A DNA stretch of 64,000 nt from Polyangia bacterium (lineage in GTDB: Bacteria; Myxococcota_A; Polyangia; Polyangiales; JAUICN01). This document shows, in pieces, positions 1-9,900 of the stretch (position 1 is its first letter; every line of letters begins with the position of its first letter). The translations under genes were made by a program, and so were the position numbers. The notes beneath the pieces are model-generated. The model saw only the letters and a list, made by a program, of their open reading frames with translations, searched no databases and had not been told where the DNA came from. The stretch is from assembly GCA_030427835.1 (NCBI GenBank), contig JAUICN010000002.1, positions 62,001 to 126,000 of the forward strand. Direction: 5' to 3'.

Positions 1-1128
1 TTGGGTTCACTTTTTGGCGTGTCTTCCAGGTTTCAGGTTACTCCAGTGCTTGAGCGTAGGGATACGCACCTCGACGTGGTCATTGATGTTCCTGCTGGAG
101 AATCAACTTGGTCAGCGGGCGACGCCGGTCGTTTTTGGATCTTGGTGCGTTACTCGACCAATCACTGTGTGTACGAAGACGGCTGTTCTGAGATACGGAC
201 TACGGGTCACTGGTCTGTTTTAGGCTTTCACCACGACGGCGATCGGGTGCAGCGAGTACGCACTTGCAGTTCGGCTCTCCCGGGCCAAGTGTTTCACGTG
301 AATGCTGGCGACGAGCGTCTTGGTGCGTTTGATTCGTTGGATGCCGAAACCGTTCGGATTTTGCAGGAAGTGCACGTCCGTGGAGTGAACTTTCGGGATG
401 TGCACTTTCTGTCGGGTTTTGTGGGTTTGGAAAAAGTTACCGTGGATACCAATCCCCGGGACGCGAAAGGGGCTTTTCGAGACTTGAGTTTCGTTCAGGG
501 TCTACCGCACTTGAAGCAACTGCACGTGATTCGCCAGGAGGTGAAAGACCTCACGCCGCTATTGGCGTTGGCTCCGCTGGAAGTGAAGAAACCCGGGGAC
601 TTTTCGCCGTCCTTGGAGCGATTGTCCTTGGTTGAAAACGAGGTCGATGAGATTCCAGTGCTGAGATCATTGACTCGACTCACGCATTTGGATCTTGAGG
701 CGAATTTGATTCGAAGTTCCTACAATGCGCTTGCGGCGCTTTCTGGCCTGACAAACCTCGAGGAACTCAGTTTGGCACGCAACCAAATCGACAAGGTGGA
801 CGAGTTGGCAACACTCACCGAGTTGCGGGTGCTCAACCTCTCTGGAAATGGACTGGGGCGAGAACATCGGATTGTGGATGCCACGCCTCTTCAAGGAATG
901 ACCAAGTTGACGGATCTCAACTTGTACCAAGCCAAACTCGAATCTTTTGATCCGTTGGTTGGTACTCTAGGTGCCGATGTGCCCGCCAATACCGAGGTGA
1001 CTCTGCATCTGAACACGTTTCTTTACAGTTCTAGCGCGATTGAGGTCTTTAAGAGGGAGTCTGCGAACTTTCTGAAGGAACGCTTCAAAGGTCGCACCCC
1101 GCCCAGGGTCGTGGTAACTAACCGGTGA
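1..1128 (+). CDS. Leucine-rich-repeat protein, 5' end outside window
   Basis: The reading frame is open from base 1 and ends at TGA 1126-1128. It is almost certainly missing its N-terminus: the first visible residues (GSLFGVSSRFQVTPVLERR) align with about residue 69 onward of the next gene, so a signal peptide and some 65 residues should lie upstream. Residues 1-150 form a domain shared only with the neighbour. Roughly residues 150-350 carry degenerate leucine-rich repeats such as LTHLDLEANLI, LEELSLARNQI and LRVLNLSGNGL. LRR arcs usually bind proteins; no catalytic motif is visible. The stop codon overlaps the start of the downstream paralogue, so the two are probably co-translated tandem duplicates. 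By analogy with the neighbour it is likely an envelope lipoprotein, but that part is not visible. Confidence 0.8.
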   Translation: MGSLFGVSSRFQVTPVLERRDTHLDVVIDVPAGESTWSAGDAGRFWILVRYSTNHCVYEDGCSEIRTTGHWSVLGFHHDGDRVQRVRTCSSALPGQVFHVNAGDERLGAFDSLDAETVRILQEVHVRGVNFRDVHFLSGFVGLEKVTVDTNPRDAKGAFRDLSFVQGLPHLKQLHVIRQEVKDLTPLLALAPLEVKKPGDFSPSLERLSLVENEVDEIPVLRSLTRLTHLDLEANLIRSSYNALAALSGLTNLEELSLARNQIDKVDELATLTELRVLNLSGNGLGREHRIVDATPLQGMTKLTDLNLYQAKLESFDPLVGTLGADVPANTEVTLHLNTFLYSSSAIEVFKRESANFLKERFKGRTPPRVVVTNR

Positions 1129-2165
1129 TGATTGTGCGTACCGGCCAGCCTGTTTTGTTGGCGTTCGTGTGGGTTTTTGCCTTTGGCTGTGCTGCGGCTA
1201 CCCAGGGAGCCCATGAAAAGCAGGGGTTGGGCCTGTACGCGGAATGCATTGCTGCCGTGGAGGAATCGGGCTGGGTGGAAGCTCTCGAGGGTGACCCGAT
1301 GGGTTCCAGGCCGATTGGGCTGGCGTTGGGAAACCTGTTTGAGGTGGATGCGTCTACCCCAGTGATACCTGTTTTGAAACGGAACACGCATGCGTTGGAT
1401 GTGGTGCTGCGTTTGGATCCAAAATTGTCTGGTTTGTCACGCAGTGATGATGGCCTGTTTGTGATTGCCCTGCGCTTTCCAAAGGACACCTGTGAAGATG
1501 AGAATAGCTGCTCTGCTTCAGACAGTGGTAAACCCTGGGCTGTGGTGGGCTTTCACAAGGAGCCTGGTGATGTGAATTTCGTGCGGTCCTGCTCGGCTGC
1601 CCTGTCCGGTGTGTTTGACGTGGAAGAGGGTGACGATCGCCTGGAGGGGTTTGAGGACGTCTCTGATATTTTGAGTTTGGCGAAGTTGCGTATTGGTGGC
1701 GGTGATTTTGAAGACGCCAATTTTCTTGTGGGCTTTCCCAACCTTGAGGCGGTTTCTATTGGGAATAGTTACAGGTTTGGCTGGGATCGGTTTAGGGACC
1801 TCACCTTTGTGGCCGGTTTGCCCCACCTGGAAGTGCTTGCGGTGGAGAAACAACAGGTGCGGGATCTTTCACCGCTGGCCCATGCCACGGGCCTTCGGGA
1901 GTTGGCGTTGCCGGGCAACTCCATTGACGAACTGACACCTTTGCAGGGGCTAGCTCAGCTCGAGAAGGTGGACCTCAGTCACAATCTGATTCGGAGCTCC
2001 TTTAACCGGTTGCAGGTGTTTCAGAACCTGCTGTTGCTTCACGAGCTGGATCTTTCCCACAATGAGATTGGGGATGCTTCTGACCTGGCACCTCTGCTTG
2101 GAAGAGTGGATGTGAAACTGGCAGGCAACGACAAGCTGAATGACGCTTTGTTGGCCGACATGTGA
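1125..2165 (+). CDS. Leucine-rich-repeat lipoprotein
   Basis: This 346-residue protein begins at GTG 1125 or ATG 1128; both overlap the stop of the preceding gene, which implies translational coupling. The N-terminus is a lipoprotein signal: a hydrophobic stretch ending FAFGC, with Cys22 as the probable lipidated residue. Residues 65-210 match the N-terminal domain of the upstream paralogue. Residues 210-340 hold about five LRR units (LRELALPGNSI, LEKVDLSHNLI, LHELDLSHNEI). It should therefore be a surface or periplasmic protein-interaction module. The following LolC/LolE-type permease is 130 bp downstream on the same strand; lipoproteins are Lol clients, but a specific link is speculation. 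No known family name could be assigned beyond LRR. Confidence 0.82.
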   Translation: MMIVRTGQPVLLAFVWVFAFGCAAATQGAHEKQGLGLYAECIAAVEESGWVEALEGDPMGSRPIGLALGNLFEVDASTPVIPVLKRNTHALDVVLRLDPKLSGLSRSDDGLFVIALRFPKDTCEDENSCSASDSGKPWAVVGFHKEPGDVNFVRSCSAALSGVFDVEEGDDRLEGFEDVSDILSLAKLRIGGGDFEDANFLVGFPNLEAVSIGNSYRFGWDRFRDLTFVAGLPHLEVLAVEKQQVRDLSPLAHATGLRELALPGNSIDELTPLQGLAQLEKVDLSHNLIRSSFNRLQVFQNLLLLHELDLSHNEIGDASDLAPLLGRVDVKLAGNDKLNDALLADM

Positions 2166-2295
2166 CTCTACACCATGCTGGATTGAACGTTCGGATGTGG
2201 TGATGCGCTCTCACTGGGTGATGTGTGCGTGCTTCCCGCGTCGGCTGCACGGTACGCTTACCTTTTGGGTGAGTGCCTGCTAAGTCCCTTGGGTT

Positions 2296-3951
2296 ATGCG
2301 GTGGGCGTTGGAGTTGGCGGGGCGGTATTTGCGGGCGCGTAAGCGTAGTTCGTCCATGTCGTTGATTGCCGTGATCGCGGTGCTTGGTGTGGGGCTTGGT
2401 GTGGCTTCGCTTGTGGTGGTGCTGGCGATTTCTACCGGGTTTCAGAAGGTGTTTCAGGACCGTGTGCTCGGTGTCAACGCCCACGTGGTGGTGCTGAAGT
2501 ACGGGCGGGATTTTGAGGAGTACCGGGAGGTGCAGTCCCTTTCCCAGGAGATGCCTGAGGTGCGTGCGGCGGCGCCGTTTGTGATTCAGCAGATGATGCT
2601 TTCCCGTGGCGGTAAGCGGAAAGGCAACCAGGCCACTGGGGACGATGTCCGTATTGTGTTGCTCAAGGGTGTGACAGAGCTCGGCGCGACCCAGGTGTTG
2701 GACGTACAACGACACCTTGTGAAAAGCATTGTGAAGGGCCGTGTGGAGGGTTTGCGTGTGGAGGGTACTAAGCCTCCTGTGGAGAGGCCTTCTGGGGCGG
2801 GCCCGGAGGGCGCCTTGCTGGGCTCCCTGGATGAGTACTTGATGGGGGTGTCCGCCGAGCAGGGGTATCCGTTGGAGCCGGCGCACGGTTCGAACGATGT
2901 TGATCCCGGTAGTGCTGAACCTAGTGCGTCGCTTGCACATCACGTTTCACCCAGTGGCGAGTTGCCGACTGTGGCCGTTCCCACCCTGGAAGACATGACG
3001 GCTTTCCTCGAGGAGGGCGACGGGAGCTGGGATTCGCACGGGGATGAGGGCTTTTCTGAGGGTGTAGACACGTTGCCTTCAGAGGTGGATGAAGCGGCTT
3101 TTTTTGAACAGGAAAGTCATGGTCGCGAGGTTGGGCCTGGGGTGCTCCCCGGGTTGCTTGTGGGGGTCACCCTGGCAGAGGAGATGGGCCTGGGCCTGGG
3201 CGACGAAGTGCAGGTGGTTTCTCCGCTTCTGGGGTCAGGTTTTGGGTGGAGCCAGTCCGAATCTTCGGTTCCTCAGCAGGGGCAGTTTCGTGTCACTGGG
3301 ATCTTTGAGGCGGGCTTTCAGGAGTACGATTCGGGCTTGGTGTATGCGGACCTTCGGGAAGCCCAGCACCTGCTTGGATTTGGAGATGTGGTGACCGGTG
3401 TGGAGCTCAAGTTGCACGATCCTGGTGATGCAGAAGTCATGGCGGGCCGGTTGGATCGGGCCCTTCAATCGGGGCCGTTTCACACAGTGGATTGGCGCAA
3501 ACTGAACCACAGCCTTTTCCGAGCGCTGGAACTCCAGAAAATCATGCTGAGTATTGTGATTGCCACGATCATTGTGGTGGCGGCGTTCTGTGTGATCGCC
3601 ACGCTTATTCTTTCGGTACTGGAAAAGAAGAAGGAGATTGCCATTCTCAAGTCCATGGGGGCACGGCCAGGGCATGTGTTGACGGCGTTTGCGGCCCAGG
3701 GGGCTGTGATCGGTGTGCTCGGTACGGGCGTGGGTTTGCTGCTGGGGGGAGTGGTGGGGGCCTATTTGGAGCACATTCGGTTCCCGTTGGATCCAGAGGT
3801 CTATTTGATCGACCATTTGCCAGTTCAGCTCGATTCCTTGGATTTTGTGGTGGCTGGGCTTGTTGCGCTGGGAATTTGCTTCCTTGCAACGCTGATTCCT
3901 AGTCGGTGGGCTTCTCGACTCATTCCGGTGGATGGCCTACGGGCGGGGTAG
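2296..3951 (+). CDS. LolC/LolE-family lipoprotein-releasing permease with acidic insert
   Basis: The 551-residue protein has the LolC/LolE layout: an N-terminal amphipathic start (RYLRARKR) and TM helix at about residues 22-45, a periplasmic domain, then three C-terminal TM helices near 418-440, 465-490 and 515-535. Family motifs include IFEAGFQEYDSGLVY in the periplasmic domain and KKKEIAILKSMGA before the third helix. In LolCDE such subunits extract lipoproteins from the inner membrane for transfer to LolA. Two points are unusual. It is about 130 residues longer than normal because of a low-complexity Asp/Glu/Ser/Pro-rich insertion at about residues 155-275. Also no LolD-type ATPase lies beside it, so the ATPase must be encoded elsewhere. 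LolC versus LolE cannot be decided. The start at ATG 2296 has only a weak Shine-Dalgarno sequence. Confidence 0.85.
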   Translation: MRWALELAGRYLRARKRSSSMSLIAVIAVLGVGLGVASLVVVLAISTGFQKVFQDRVLGVNAHVVVLKYGRDFEEYREVQSLSQEMPEVRAAAPFVIQQMMLSRGGKRKGNQATGDDVRIVLLKGVTELGATQVLDVQRHLVKSIVKGRVEGLRVEGTKPPVERPSGAGPEGALLGSLDEYLMGVSAEQGYPLEPAHGSNDVDPGSAEPSASLAHHVSPSGELPTVAVPTLEDMTAFLEEGDGSWDSHGDEGFSEGVDTLPSEVDEAAFFEQESHGREVGPGVLPGLLVGVTLAEEMGLGLGDEVQVVSPLLGSGFGWSQSESSVPQQGQFRVTGIFEAGFQEYDSGLVYADLREAQHLLGFGDVVTGVELKLHDPGDAEVMAGRLDRALQSGPFHTVDWRKLNHSLFRALELQKIMLSIVIATIIVVAAFCVIATLILSVLEKKKEIAILKSMGARPGHVLTAFAAQGAVIGVLGTGVGLLLGGVVGAYLEHIRFPLDPEVYLIDHLPVQLDSLDFVVAGLVALGICFLATLIPSRWASRLIPVDGLRAG

Positions 3952-4012
3952 GGTCCGCGGGTGGTGGGCCCGTGAGTGGATTCAGGTGGTTTGTGGGCCC
4001 GGCGAGGACTAT

Positions 4013-4041
4013 TTGACATGGGCGGTCGCCCCGGGTAGTAA
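4013..4041 (+). promoter_or_regulatory. Candidate sigma70 promoter of tRNA-Gly
   Basis: A perfect -35 hexamer TTGACA (4013-4018) is followed after 17 bp by TAGTAA (4036-4041), which matches only half of the -10 consensus. The tRNA begins at 4056, 15 bp further on. An inverted repeat, GGGCGGT (4020-4026) and ACCGCCC (4043-4049), brackets the -10 element and could be an operator or a leader hairpin. The position and -35 quality support the call; the weak -10 limits confidence. Confidence 0.6.
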
Positions 4042-4055
4042 AACCGCCCTCAGAG

Positions 4056-4130
4056 GCGGGAATAACTCAGTGGTAGAGTGCGACCTTGCCAAGGTCGAAG
4101 TCGTGGGTTCGAATCCCATTTCCCGCTCCA
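4056..4130 (+). tRNA. tRNA-Gly (anticodon GCC)
   Basis: A complete cloverleaf is visible: acceptor stem GCGGGAA pairs with TTCCCGC, the D-arm contains AGTGGTAGAGT, the anticodon stem CGACC/GGTCG encloses loop TTGCCAA with anticodon GCC at 4088-4090, and the T-loop reads GGTTCGAATC. The discriminator base is T and CCA is encoded at 4128-4130. The length of 75 nt including CCA is normal. It lies only 28 bp upstream of the trkA start codon with no terminator between them, so trkA may be read through from the tRNA promoter. Confidence 0.97.
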
Positions 4131-4158
4131 TGATGCTACGTCTCCAGCGGTTGCTACG

Positions 4159-5493
4159 ATGAAGATATTTATTCTTGGCGCTGGTGAGGTTGGTTTTCAT
4201 ATTGCTTCTTCGCTTGCGAGGGAGGGGCATGACCTGGTCATTGTGGAACAGGACCTTGACCGGGTTCGGTTCCTTCAGCGTTCGCTTGATGTGTTGGCTG
4301 TTCAGGGGGATGGCTGTGATCCGGCGCTTCTGAAACACCATGGGGTGTCCCAGGCGTCCCTGTTTTTTGCTGTGTCCAACGATGACGCGGCCAACGCGCT
4401 CGCTGTGCTTACCGCACGGGAGTTGGGTGCACAAACCTGTGTTGTGCGTGCGGGTGGAGCTATCTACCGGGAGAACCCACTGCTGCTCAAGGATGAGCAA
4501 ATCATCCTGTTGCATCCAGAGCGTCTGGTGGCTGAGGAGTTGAGTGGTTTGACCCGGATCCCCGGTGCGTCAAAGGCGCGGTTTTTTGAGGACCGCCGAT
4601 TGGTGATGGTGCAGGTACGACCTGCGCGCACCGCGGAGCATCTATTTGACAAGAAACTTAAGGATTTGGATTGGCCTACGGGCTGGGTGCTCGCGGGCCT
4701 GCGGCGGGGCACGGAGCTTCGCATTCCCCATGGGGACACTGTGATTCGTAGGGGTGAGACCTTCTACCTTGTGGGTCGCACGGATTCTGCAGATACGATC
4801 ATGTCCTATCTGGGGATATCCACCGAGCAGACCCGCCGCGTGGTGGTGGGGGGTGCCGGCCAGGTGGGGGCCTGGCTGATGCGTTTGTTGGTGGATGAGG
4901 GCGTGCAGGTCACCGCCATCGAACAGGATGAACAGGCCGCCGCCGCGGTCGCTGGGGATGTGGGTAAGGCGCTCGTTCTCCAGGGCGATTGTACCGATCC
5001 GGCGATATTGCGTGAGGCCGGGGTGCACGAGGCGGATTACTATGTCTCTGCAACCCAGGATGACATGACGAATGTGGTGTCTTCGCTTCTTGCAAGGGAG
5101 TTGGGGGCACATACGACGGTTGCTCTTTACAATCGTAAGGAGTTTTTGAACGTGTTGCGCGCAGCCCATATTGATCTTCCGGTGTCTCCTCGGTTGGTGA
5201 TCGCGGGTACGATTCTTCGCATGGTGCACCGGAGGGAGATTCTGACTCTGGACCTTGTGGCCGGTGGTAAGGCTGAGGTGGTGGAGTTTGAGGTCCCCGA
5301 GGGTGCGAAGATCTTGAGCAAGCCCCTCGCTGAAAGTCGCGTCCCACGGGGTGCCGTGGTCGGGGCGGTGGTTCGTGGTGAGGACATCCATGTACCTAAC
5401 GGAACGTTTGAGTTCCAAGTGGGTGATCACGTACTCTTGTTTTCCTTGGCCAAAAGTTTGCCCAGTCTCGAAAAGTTGTTTCACGCGCGATGA
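4159..5493 (+). CDS. trkA: TrkA, NAD-binding regulatory subunit of Trk potassium uptake
   Basis: TrkA is the cytosolic ring-forming subunit that gates the TrkH/TrkG potassium channel in response to nucleotides. This 444-residue protein shows two RCK modules: an N-terminal Rossmann fold with GAGEVG after the first strand (residues 1-120) and a second with GGAGQVG near residue 228, each followed by an RCK_C domain (the last at about 365-444). The length is close to the E. coli protein (458). I chose ATG 4159 because the protein then begins MKIFILGAGEVG, the usual TrkA N-terminus; an upstream in-frame start would overlap the tRNA. Its stop overlaps the trkH start as ATGA, so the two are translationally coupled. 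Confidence 0.95.
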   Translation: MKIFILGAGEVGFHIASSLAREGHDLVIVEQDLDRVRFLQRSLDVLAVQGDGCDPALLKHHGVSQASLFFAVSNDDAANALAVLTARELGAQTCVVRAGGAIYRENPLLLKDEQIILLHPERLVAEELSGLTRIPGASKARFFEDRRLVMVQVRPARTAEHLFDKKLKDLDWPTGWVLAGLRRGTELRIPHGDTVIRRGETFYLVGRTDSADTIMSYLGISTEQTRRVVVGGAGQVGAWLMRLLVDEGVQVTAIEQDEQAAAAVAGDVGKALVLQGDCTDPAILREAGVHEADYYVSATQDDMTNVVSSLLARELGAHTTVALYNRKEFLNVLRAAHIDLPVSPRLVIAGTILRMVHRREILTLDLVAGGKAEVVEFEVPEGAKILSKPLAESRVPRGAVVGAVVRGEDIHVPNGTFEFQVGDHVLLFSLAKSLPSLEKLFHAR

Positions 5494-6932
5494 ATTTACG
5501 TGGAGTCGCCTACTTGTCGGGTTGGTTGTTGCTGTCTCTGGCGGCGGCGCTGTTGGTGCCTGCCGGAGTGTCTTTGCTTTTGGGAGGGTCGGACGGGTGG
5601 GTGTTTGTGGCCACGTCCTGCCTTGTGGGTTTGTTTGGAGTGTTGTTGGTGCGCGTGTTTCGGCAACGTGGTGGTATTGAGTTTGGGCGCCACGATGCCT
5701 TTGTATTGGTGTCGTTGGCCTGGGCCATGGCGTCTGTGGTGGGCGCCATGCCCTGGGTGGGTGTGTACGGATTGGGTTTTGGGGTGGATGCCCTGTTTGA
5801 GTCGGCTTCTGGTTTCACGACTACAGGTGCCTCCATATTGACCACCATTTCAAACCAACCGCCTGGATTGCTGTTGTGGCGTTCCCTGACCCAGTGGCTT
5901 GGTGGAATGGGAATTATCGTCCTTGGTATTGCGATTCTTCCACGGCTTGCGTCCGGGGGAATGGAGTTATTGAGCGCTGAGGCACCTGGACCCGTGCAGG
6001 AAAAACTCACGCCACGTATTGCTCAGACGGCAAAAGCCCTTTGGGTGATCTACGTTGCAATGACTGTGGCCCTTTGGATCATTCTTTGGGTGATGGGAAT
6101 GGATTGGTTTGAAAGTTTAAACCATGCTCTCACAACGCTTTCCACTGGAGGGTTTTCCATTCACGACCGAAGCGTTGCGGGGTACGGCCATGCCGGCATG
6201 GAATGGGCCATCACCGTGTTTATGTTTCTGGCCGGTGTGAACTTTGCACTGCATTTTCAGTTGTTGCGGGGTTGGTGGCGTAGGCCAGCCCGGGATCCTG
6301 AACTACGATCCTATGGCATGATCGTATTGGTTATCTCTGTGATTATCGTGATCGATTTAATGTGGGCTGGGGGCCGCGGCTGGGAATCCATTCGATTGGC
6401 GTTTTTCCAGGTCGTCTCCGTAGGCACCACCACAGGGTTTGCCACAGACAACTATGATGCGTGGCCGCCACTGTCCCGGGCACTTCTGTTTTCCCTCATG
6501 TTTGTGGGTGGCTGCGCGGGTTCCACCAGTGGATCGGTTAAGGTGGTGCGCTACGTAATCATGTTTCGTAAACTGCGGGCGGATTTGCGGCAGGTTGTCC
6601 AGCCCCACGCGGTGGTTCCGGTTCGGCTTGGGTCACGGGTCATGCCCACGGATGTGGTCTCGTCCGTGGTGACGTTTCTTGCCCTGTTCGTGGTTCTCTT
6701 TGTGGTTGGGGGTCTTGGCCTTTCCGCCATGGGATTGGATCTGGTGAGCGCGTTTTCTGCTTCCATTGCCTGCCTTGGAAACATTGGCCCAGGTTTTGGC
6801 GTTGTGGGCGCGGTAGAGAATTACGCTTCGTTGGATCCCCAGGCGAAATTGTTACTGGTTGGCCTTATGGTCATTGGGCGTTTGGAGCTCTACACCGTGT
6901 TGTCGTTGCCGTTTCTTCTCAATCGAAGGTGA
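5490..6932 (+). CDS. trkH: TrkH-family potassium uptake channel subunit
   Basis: TrkH is the inner-membrane potassium-translocating subunit. The 480-residue protein contains four pore-loop repeats with selectivity-filter-like sequences: GFTTTGAS near residue 108, LSTGGFS near 217, VGTTTGFAT near 311 and LGNIGPGFG near 429, each between hydrophobic helices. The length is typical of TrkH/KtrB proteins. The partner TrkA is encoded immediately upstream with a 4-bp ATGA overlap. The stop codon is only 6 bp from the stop of the convergent TPR gene; a small inverted repeat, AAGGT (6926-6930) and ACCTT (6936-6940), spans both stops but has no T-run, so it is not a convincing terminator. Confidence 0.95.
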   Translation: MNLRGVAYLSGWLLLSLAAALLVPAGVSLLLGGSDGWVFVATSCLVGLFGVLLVRVFRQRGGIEFGRHDAFVLVSLAWAMASVVGAMPWVGVYGLGFGVDALFESASGFTTTGASILTTISNQPPGLLLWRSLTQWLGGMGIIVLGIAILPRLASGGMELLSAEAPGPVQEKLTPRIAQTAKALWVIYVAMTVALWIILWVMGMDWFESLNHALTTLSTGGFSIHDRSVAGYGHAGMEWAITVFMFLAGVNFALHFQLLRGWWRRPARDPELRSYGMIVLVISVIIVIDLMWAGGRGWESIRLAFFQVVSVGTTTGFATDNYDAWPPLSRALLFSLMFVGGCAGSTSGSVKVVRYVIMFRKLRADLRQVVQPHAVVPVRLGSRVMPTDVVSSVVTFLALFVVLFVVGGLGLSAMGLDLVSAFSASIACLGNIGPGFGVVGAVENYASLDPQAKLLLVGLMVIGRLELYTVLSLPFLLNRR

Positions 6933-6938
6933 GCGACC

Positions 6939-9900
6939 TTACTGTCGCCCTGTGAGTTCGTTGAGCTTTGTTGTGGCGAGCAGGTGTTTGGGCTCCAGTT
7001 CAAGTATTTTCTGGTAGGTGGATTTCATTCGGGCCCGATCGTTGAGCTGTTCGTGGAGGCCAGCGAGTTGCACGAGGGTTTGCAAGCGCTGCTCCCTGTC
7101 GGGGGCTACGCGGCTTGCTTTTTGCAGTGCGTCTGTGGCGGTTCGTAGATCTTTGTGCAGGATTGCCGCCTCAGCTAGATCCTGCAGTAGCTGTACGTCC
7201 CCCGGGGCGAGTGAAGACGCTGTGCGGAGGGCCCTCTTTGCCGATGCCGCGTCTCCGTGAGCGGCGCGTAGTTTTGCCAGCTGGCGATAGTGAGCGATTC
7301 TCTCATCGCTCCGCTGTATGCGAGATCCGGTGGCCGCCAGGTGGTTTGCCAACTTTTCGTCATCCCTGTGTTGGTGGGGTATTTGAAACCATTCCTGCAG
7401 TTGGGCTTCAGAGGGTGTGCCCATCGTGACACAGGCCTTGAGTAGACAGGTGGCTGCCCGCTCGAAATCCCCAACGGGGTCTTTCCAAAGCATGGCTGCC
7501 TTGGACCACATGTCGCCTGCTCGGGCGGGGTCGGGGCATGTTTCGGCTTCTGTCATCCAGGCCGCTGCTGCCTTTTTGCGGTCTCCTGCGTCCTGCCATA
7601 GCGCCGCAAGTTGTTCATATGCTGTGGGGTAGAGGATCGGGTTCTCTTGTAGAATCCGTGCGAGTCGGCTTGCGGCGACCGATGCTCCGCGACGTGCCTT
7701 GATATTCGGAATCGCCAACAACGTGTAGGCTACGCGTTGTTCCGGTGAGGATGCCAGTTCGGCGAGTTCATTTTGAACCTGTGTGAGTACAGCCTCATCT
7801 CGCCCACCGGCAGCAGTCATTTCCAGGTCGTTCAATGTCCAGAGGTCGGCATCCCCGTGCTCTAGTACAAAAAGCATTTGCTTCTGAACCTTGCTTTTGA
7901 GTGCCCCGTCAATGTCTGCGTTGGTTGTAAGCGCACGTGCCAAGTGGAGGTGAGCTTGGCTTTCCGTGGCTTGTGTTGCGTTGCTGAGCGCCATTTCTAC
8001 ACGTGCAAGTGCCTCAGGATTTCCGTCTTCGCTGGCTTCCATATGGAGCACTTCAAGAGCACGAAGGGTGGACACATGTTCGGGCCGTCGTTCATGGAGG
8101 CTCTCCCAAGTTTGCAGAGCACTTACAGAATTTTTCAGATCGTATTGTTGCACCAGTGCAAGGGCTACGGTGCACAAGTCCTGTTCAATCGGGTTGGAAG
8201 CTTCTTCTTGTTGCCTTTCGAGCAATGCCTCCAACCCATCCAGGTTGTGTTGTGCTCGGAGCACCTGGATTTCCAGCACCCTTGCGATGGGGTTGTCCCA
8301 GGTGCCTGCAACCGGTTCATGGGCGGCTGCCCAGGTTTCATCGTGCTCTCTGGGCTGGGCAAGTACGCGTGCCCGCCCTGCTGTCATGAGTGCGTTTTCC
8401 CACGCTTGATCAGACTTCTGAAGCGAGAGCGCTTGCTCAAGCATGGCAGGCTTAGATTTTCCTGGAACATCCACGAGGTAGCTCAACACCTGCAGCACGG
8501 GATCGATGTCTTCTTGGTTTTGGAAGATACTCCACAGGCTTTCCATGGCTGCCTGGGTGGAGTTGTTGTCGTTTTGAGAAACGCTGGCCTTGAGTGCGAG
8601 TGTCTTGTGGTACCAGGCCCGTACTCGGTAAATTAGGGATTCTTCTTTGGATGTTGCCTGTGAAGCGCTGTCTTCCAGTAGCTGGGCCAGCAGATCGGGC
8701 CGTTGGGTGTTTCGATATTCTTCAGCAAGCGACCAGCGTGCGGGCCAATAGGTTGCGTCCTGCTCCAGGGCGGTTTGGTAGGCGTGCACTGCGGGGATGC
8801 CACCAAGCTTAAGGTGGTTGCCTGCCATGGTGGCTGCAAACGCGGCGTGGGTGCCCTTGGTCTGCCGAGCTTCTTCCAGCCAAAGGTGGGCTGATTTTTC
8901 GGGGACCCGCGGGCCGAGTAGGCGTGCAAGCAGGCGCCCCGCGGCAAGGTGAGCTGGAGTGCGGCGAACCACCTCCTGCAAAGCACGGGCGGCGTTCCCA
9001 ACCCTATTTTCTGCAAGATCTAGGTGGGCAAGTGCAAAAATCGAACAACTCGCCTCTTCCGCATGCTGGCCGTCCATTTCGCTTGCAGTGTGGTGTGCCA
9101 GCTCAAGATCTTTTGCTTCCAGTGCCACATCAAAGAGAACCTGACGTGCTGCACTTCTGTCGCGTAGTTCGCCTGTGACCGTGTGGGTTGTGTCTGAAAG
9201 TGCCCGTTTGAGGGCTTCCATTTCTGGGTGTTCGGATCCGTTGTGAGGTGGGGCAGGGGGAGACCCGCCGCTGTTGCGCGTGTCCGCAGGGCTGGATTGA
9301 ATGGCTAGGGCTGCAGCCACGGAAAGGTGATCCATTCGATGGTTCCGCAGTACGCGACTGAGCTCTTTGTGATCGCCCTGGGTGCGGGCCAGCTCTTCCT
9401 GAAGTGCCCGTGGCCATCCTAGGGATTGCTCTGCCTTGGTAGCCCGATGAAGGAGTTCCTGGGCTTCACGCGTGTGCTTGCTCTTGATGGCGATCCGTGC
9501 GGCCTGGGTAAGCCACAACGCTCGCTCGGTACGGCTTGCATGTTCGGCCAGGGATTCGAGTATGGAACGCACTCTTTGCAGATCCTTGAGTGCATAGGCT
9601 GCGTGCAGCGAGAGTTCCTGGCAGGCGGGTTCGTGGGCTAGGGAAAGAATCTCAAGAGCATGCTGAGGTTGCTTGTTTCGATGAAGGGCGATGGACGCTG
9701 CGAGGCGTAAGTAGCCGTTTCGGATCTCGACATTTTGAATGCTTTCTGCCCATTGGACTAGGCTTTGCTCGGCCTCGCGAGTGTTCCCCTGCAGAAATGT
9801 CACCCGAGATCTTCCCAGGTGTGCTTCAGGTAGCGGTTGTGTGTTCCCGTTGGAATGTTGAAGGACCTGTTCGTAGAGAAAACGTGCGCGGGTGAGCTCG

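Noticed and set aside
2166-2295. Small frame from ATG in the gap before the LolC/E gene
   Set aside because: A 26-codon frame without ribosome site, signal or motif.
6926-6940. Hairpin across the convergent stops of trkH and the TPR gene as a terminator
   Set aside because: Stem is only 5 bp and there is no T-run in either direction.
7878-8636. 252-codon plus-strand frame within the TPR gene
   Set aside because: It is antisense to TPR repeats; Cys-rich content is what antisense of Ala/Gln/His codons gives here.
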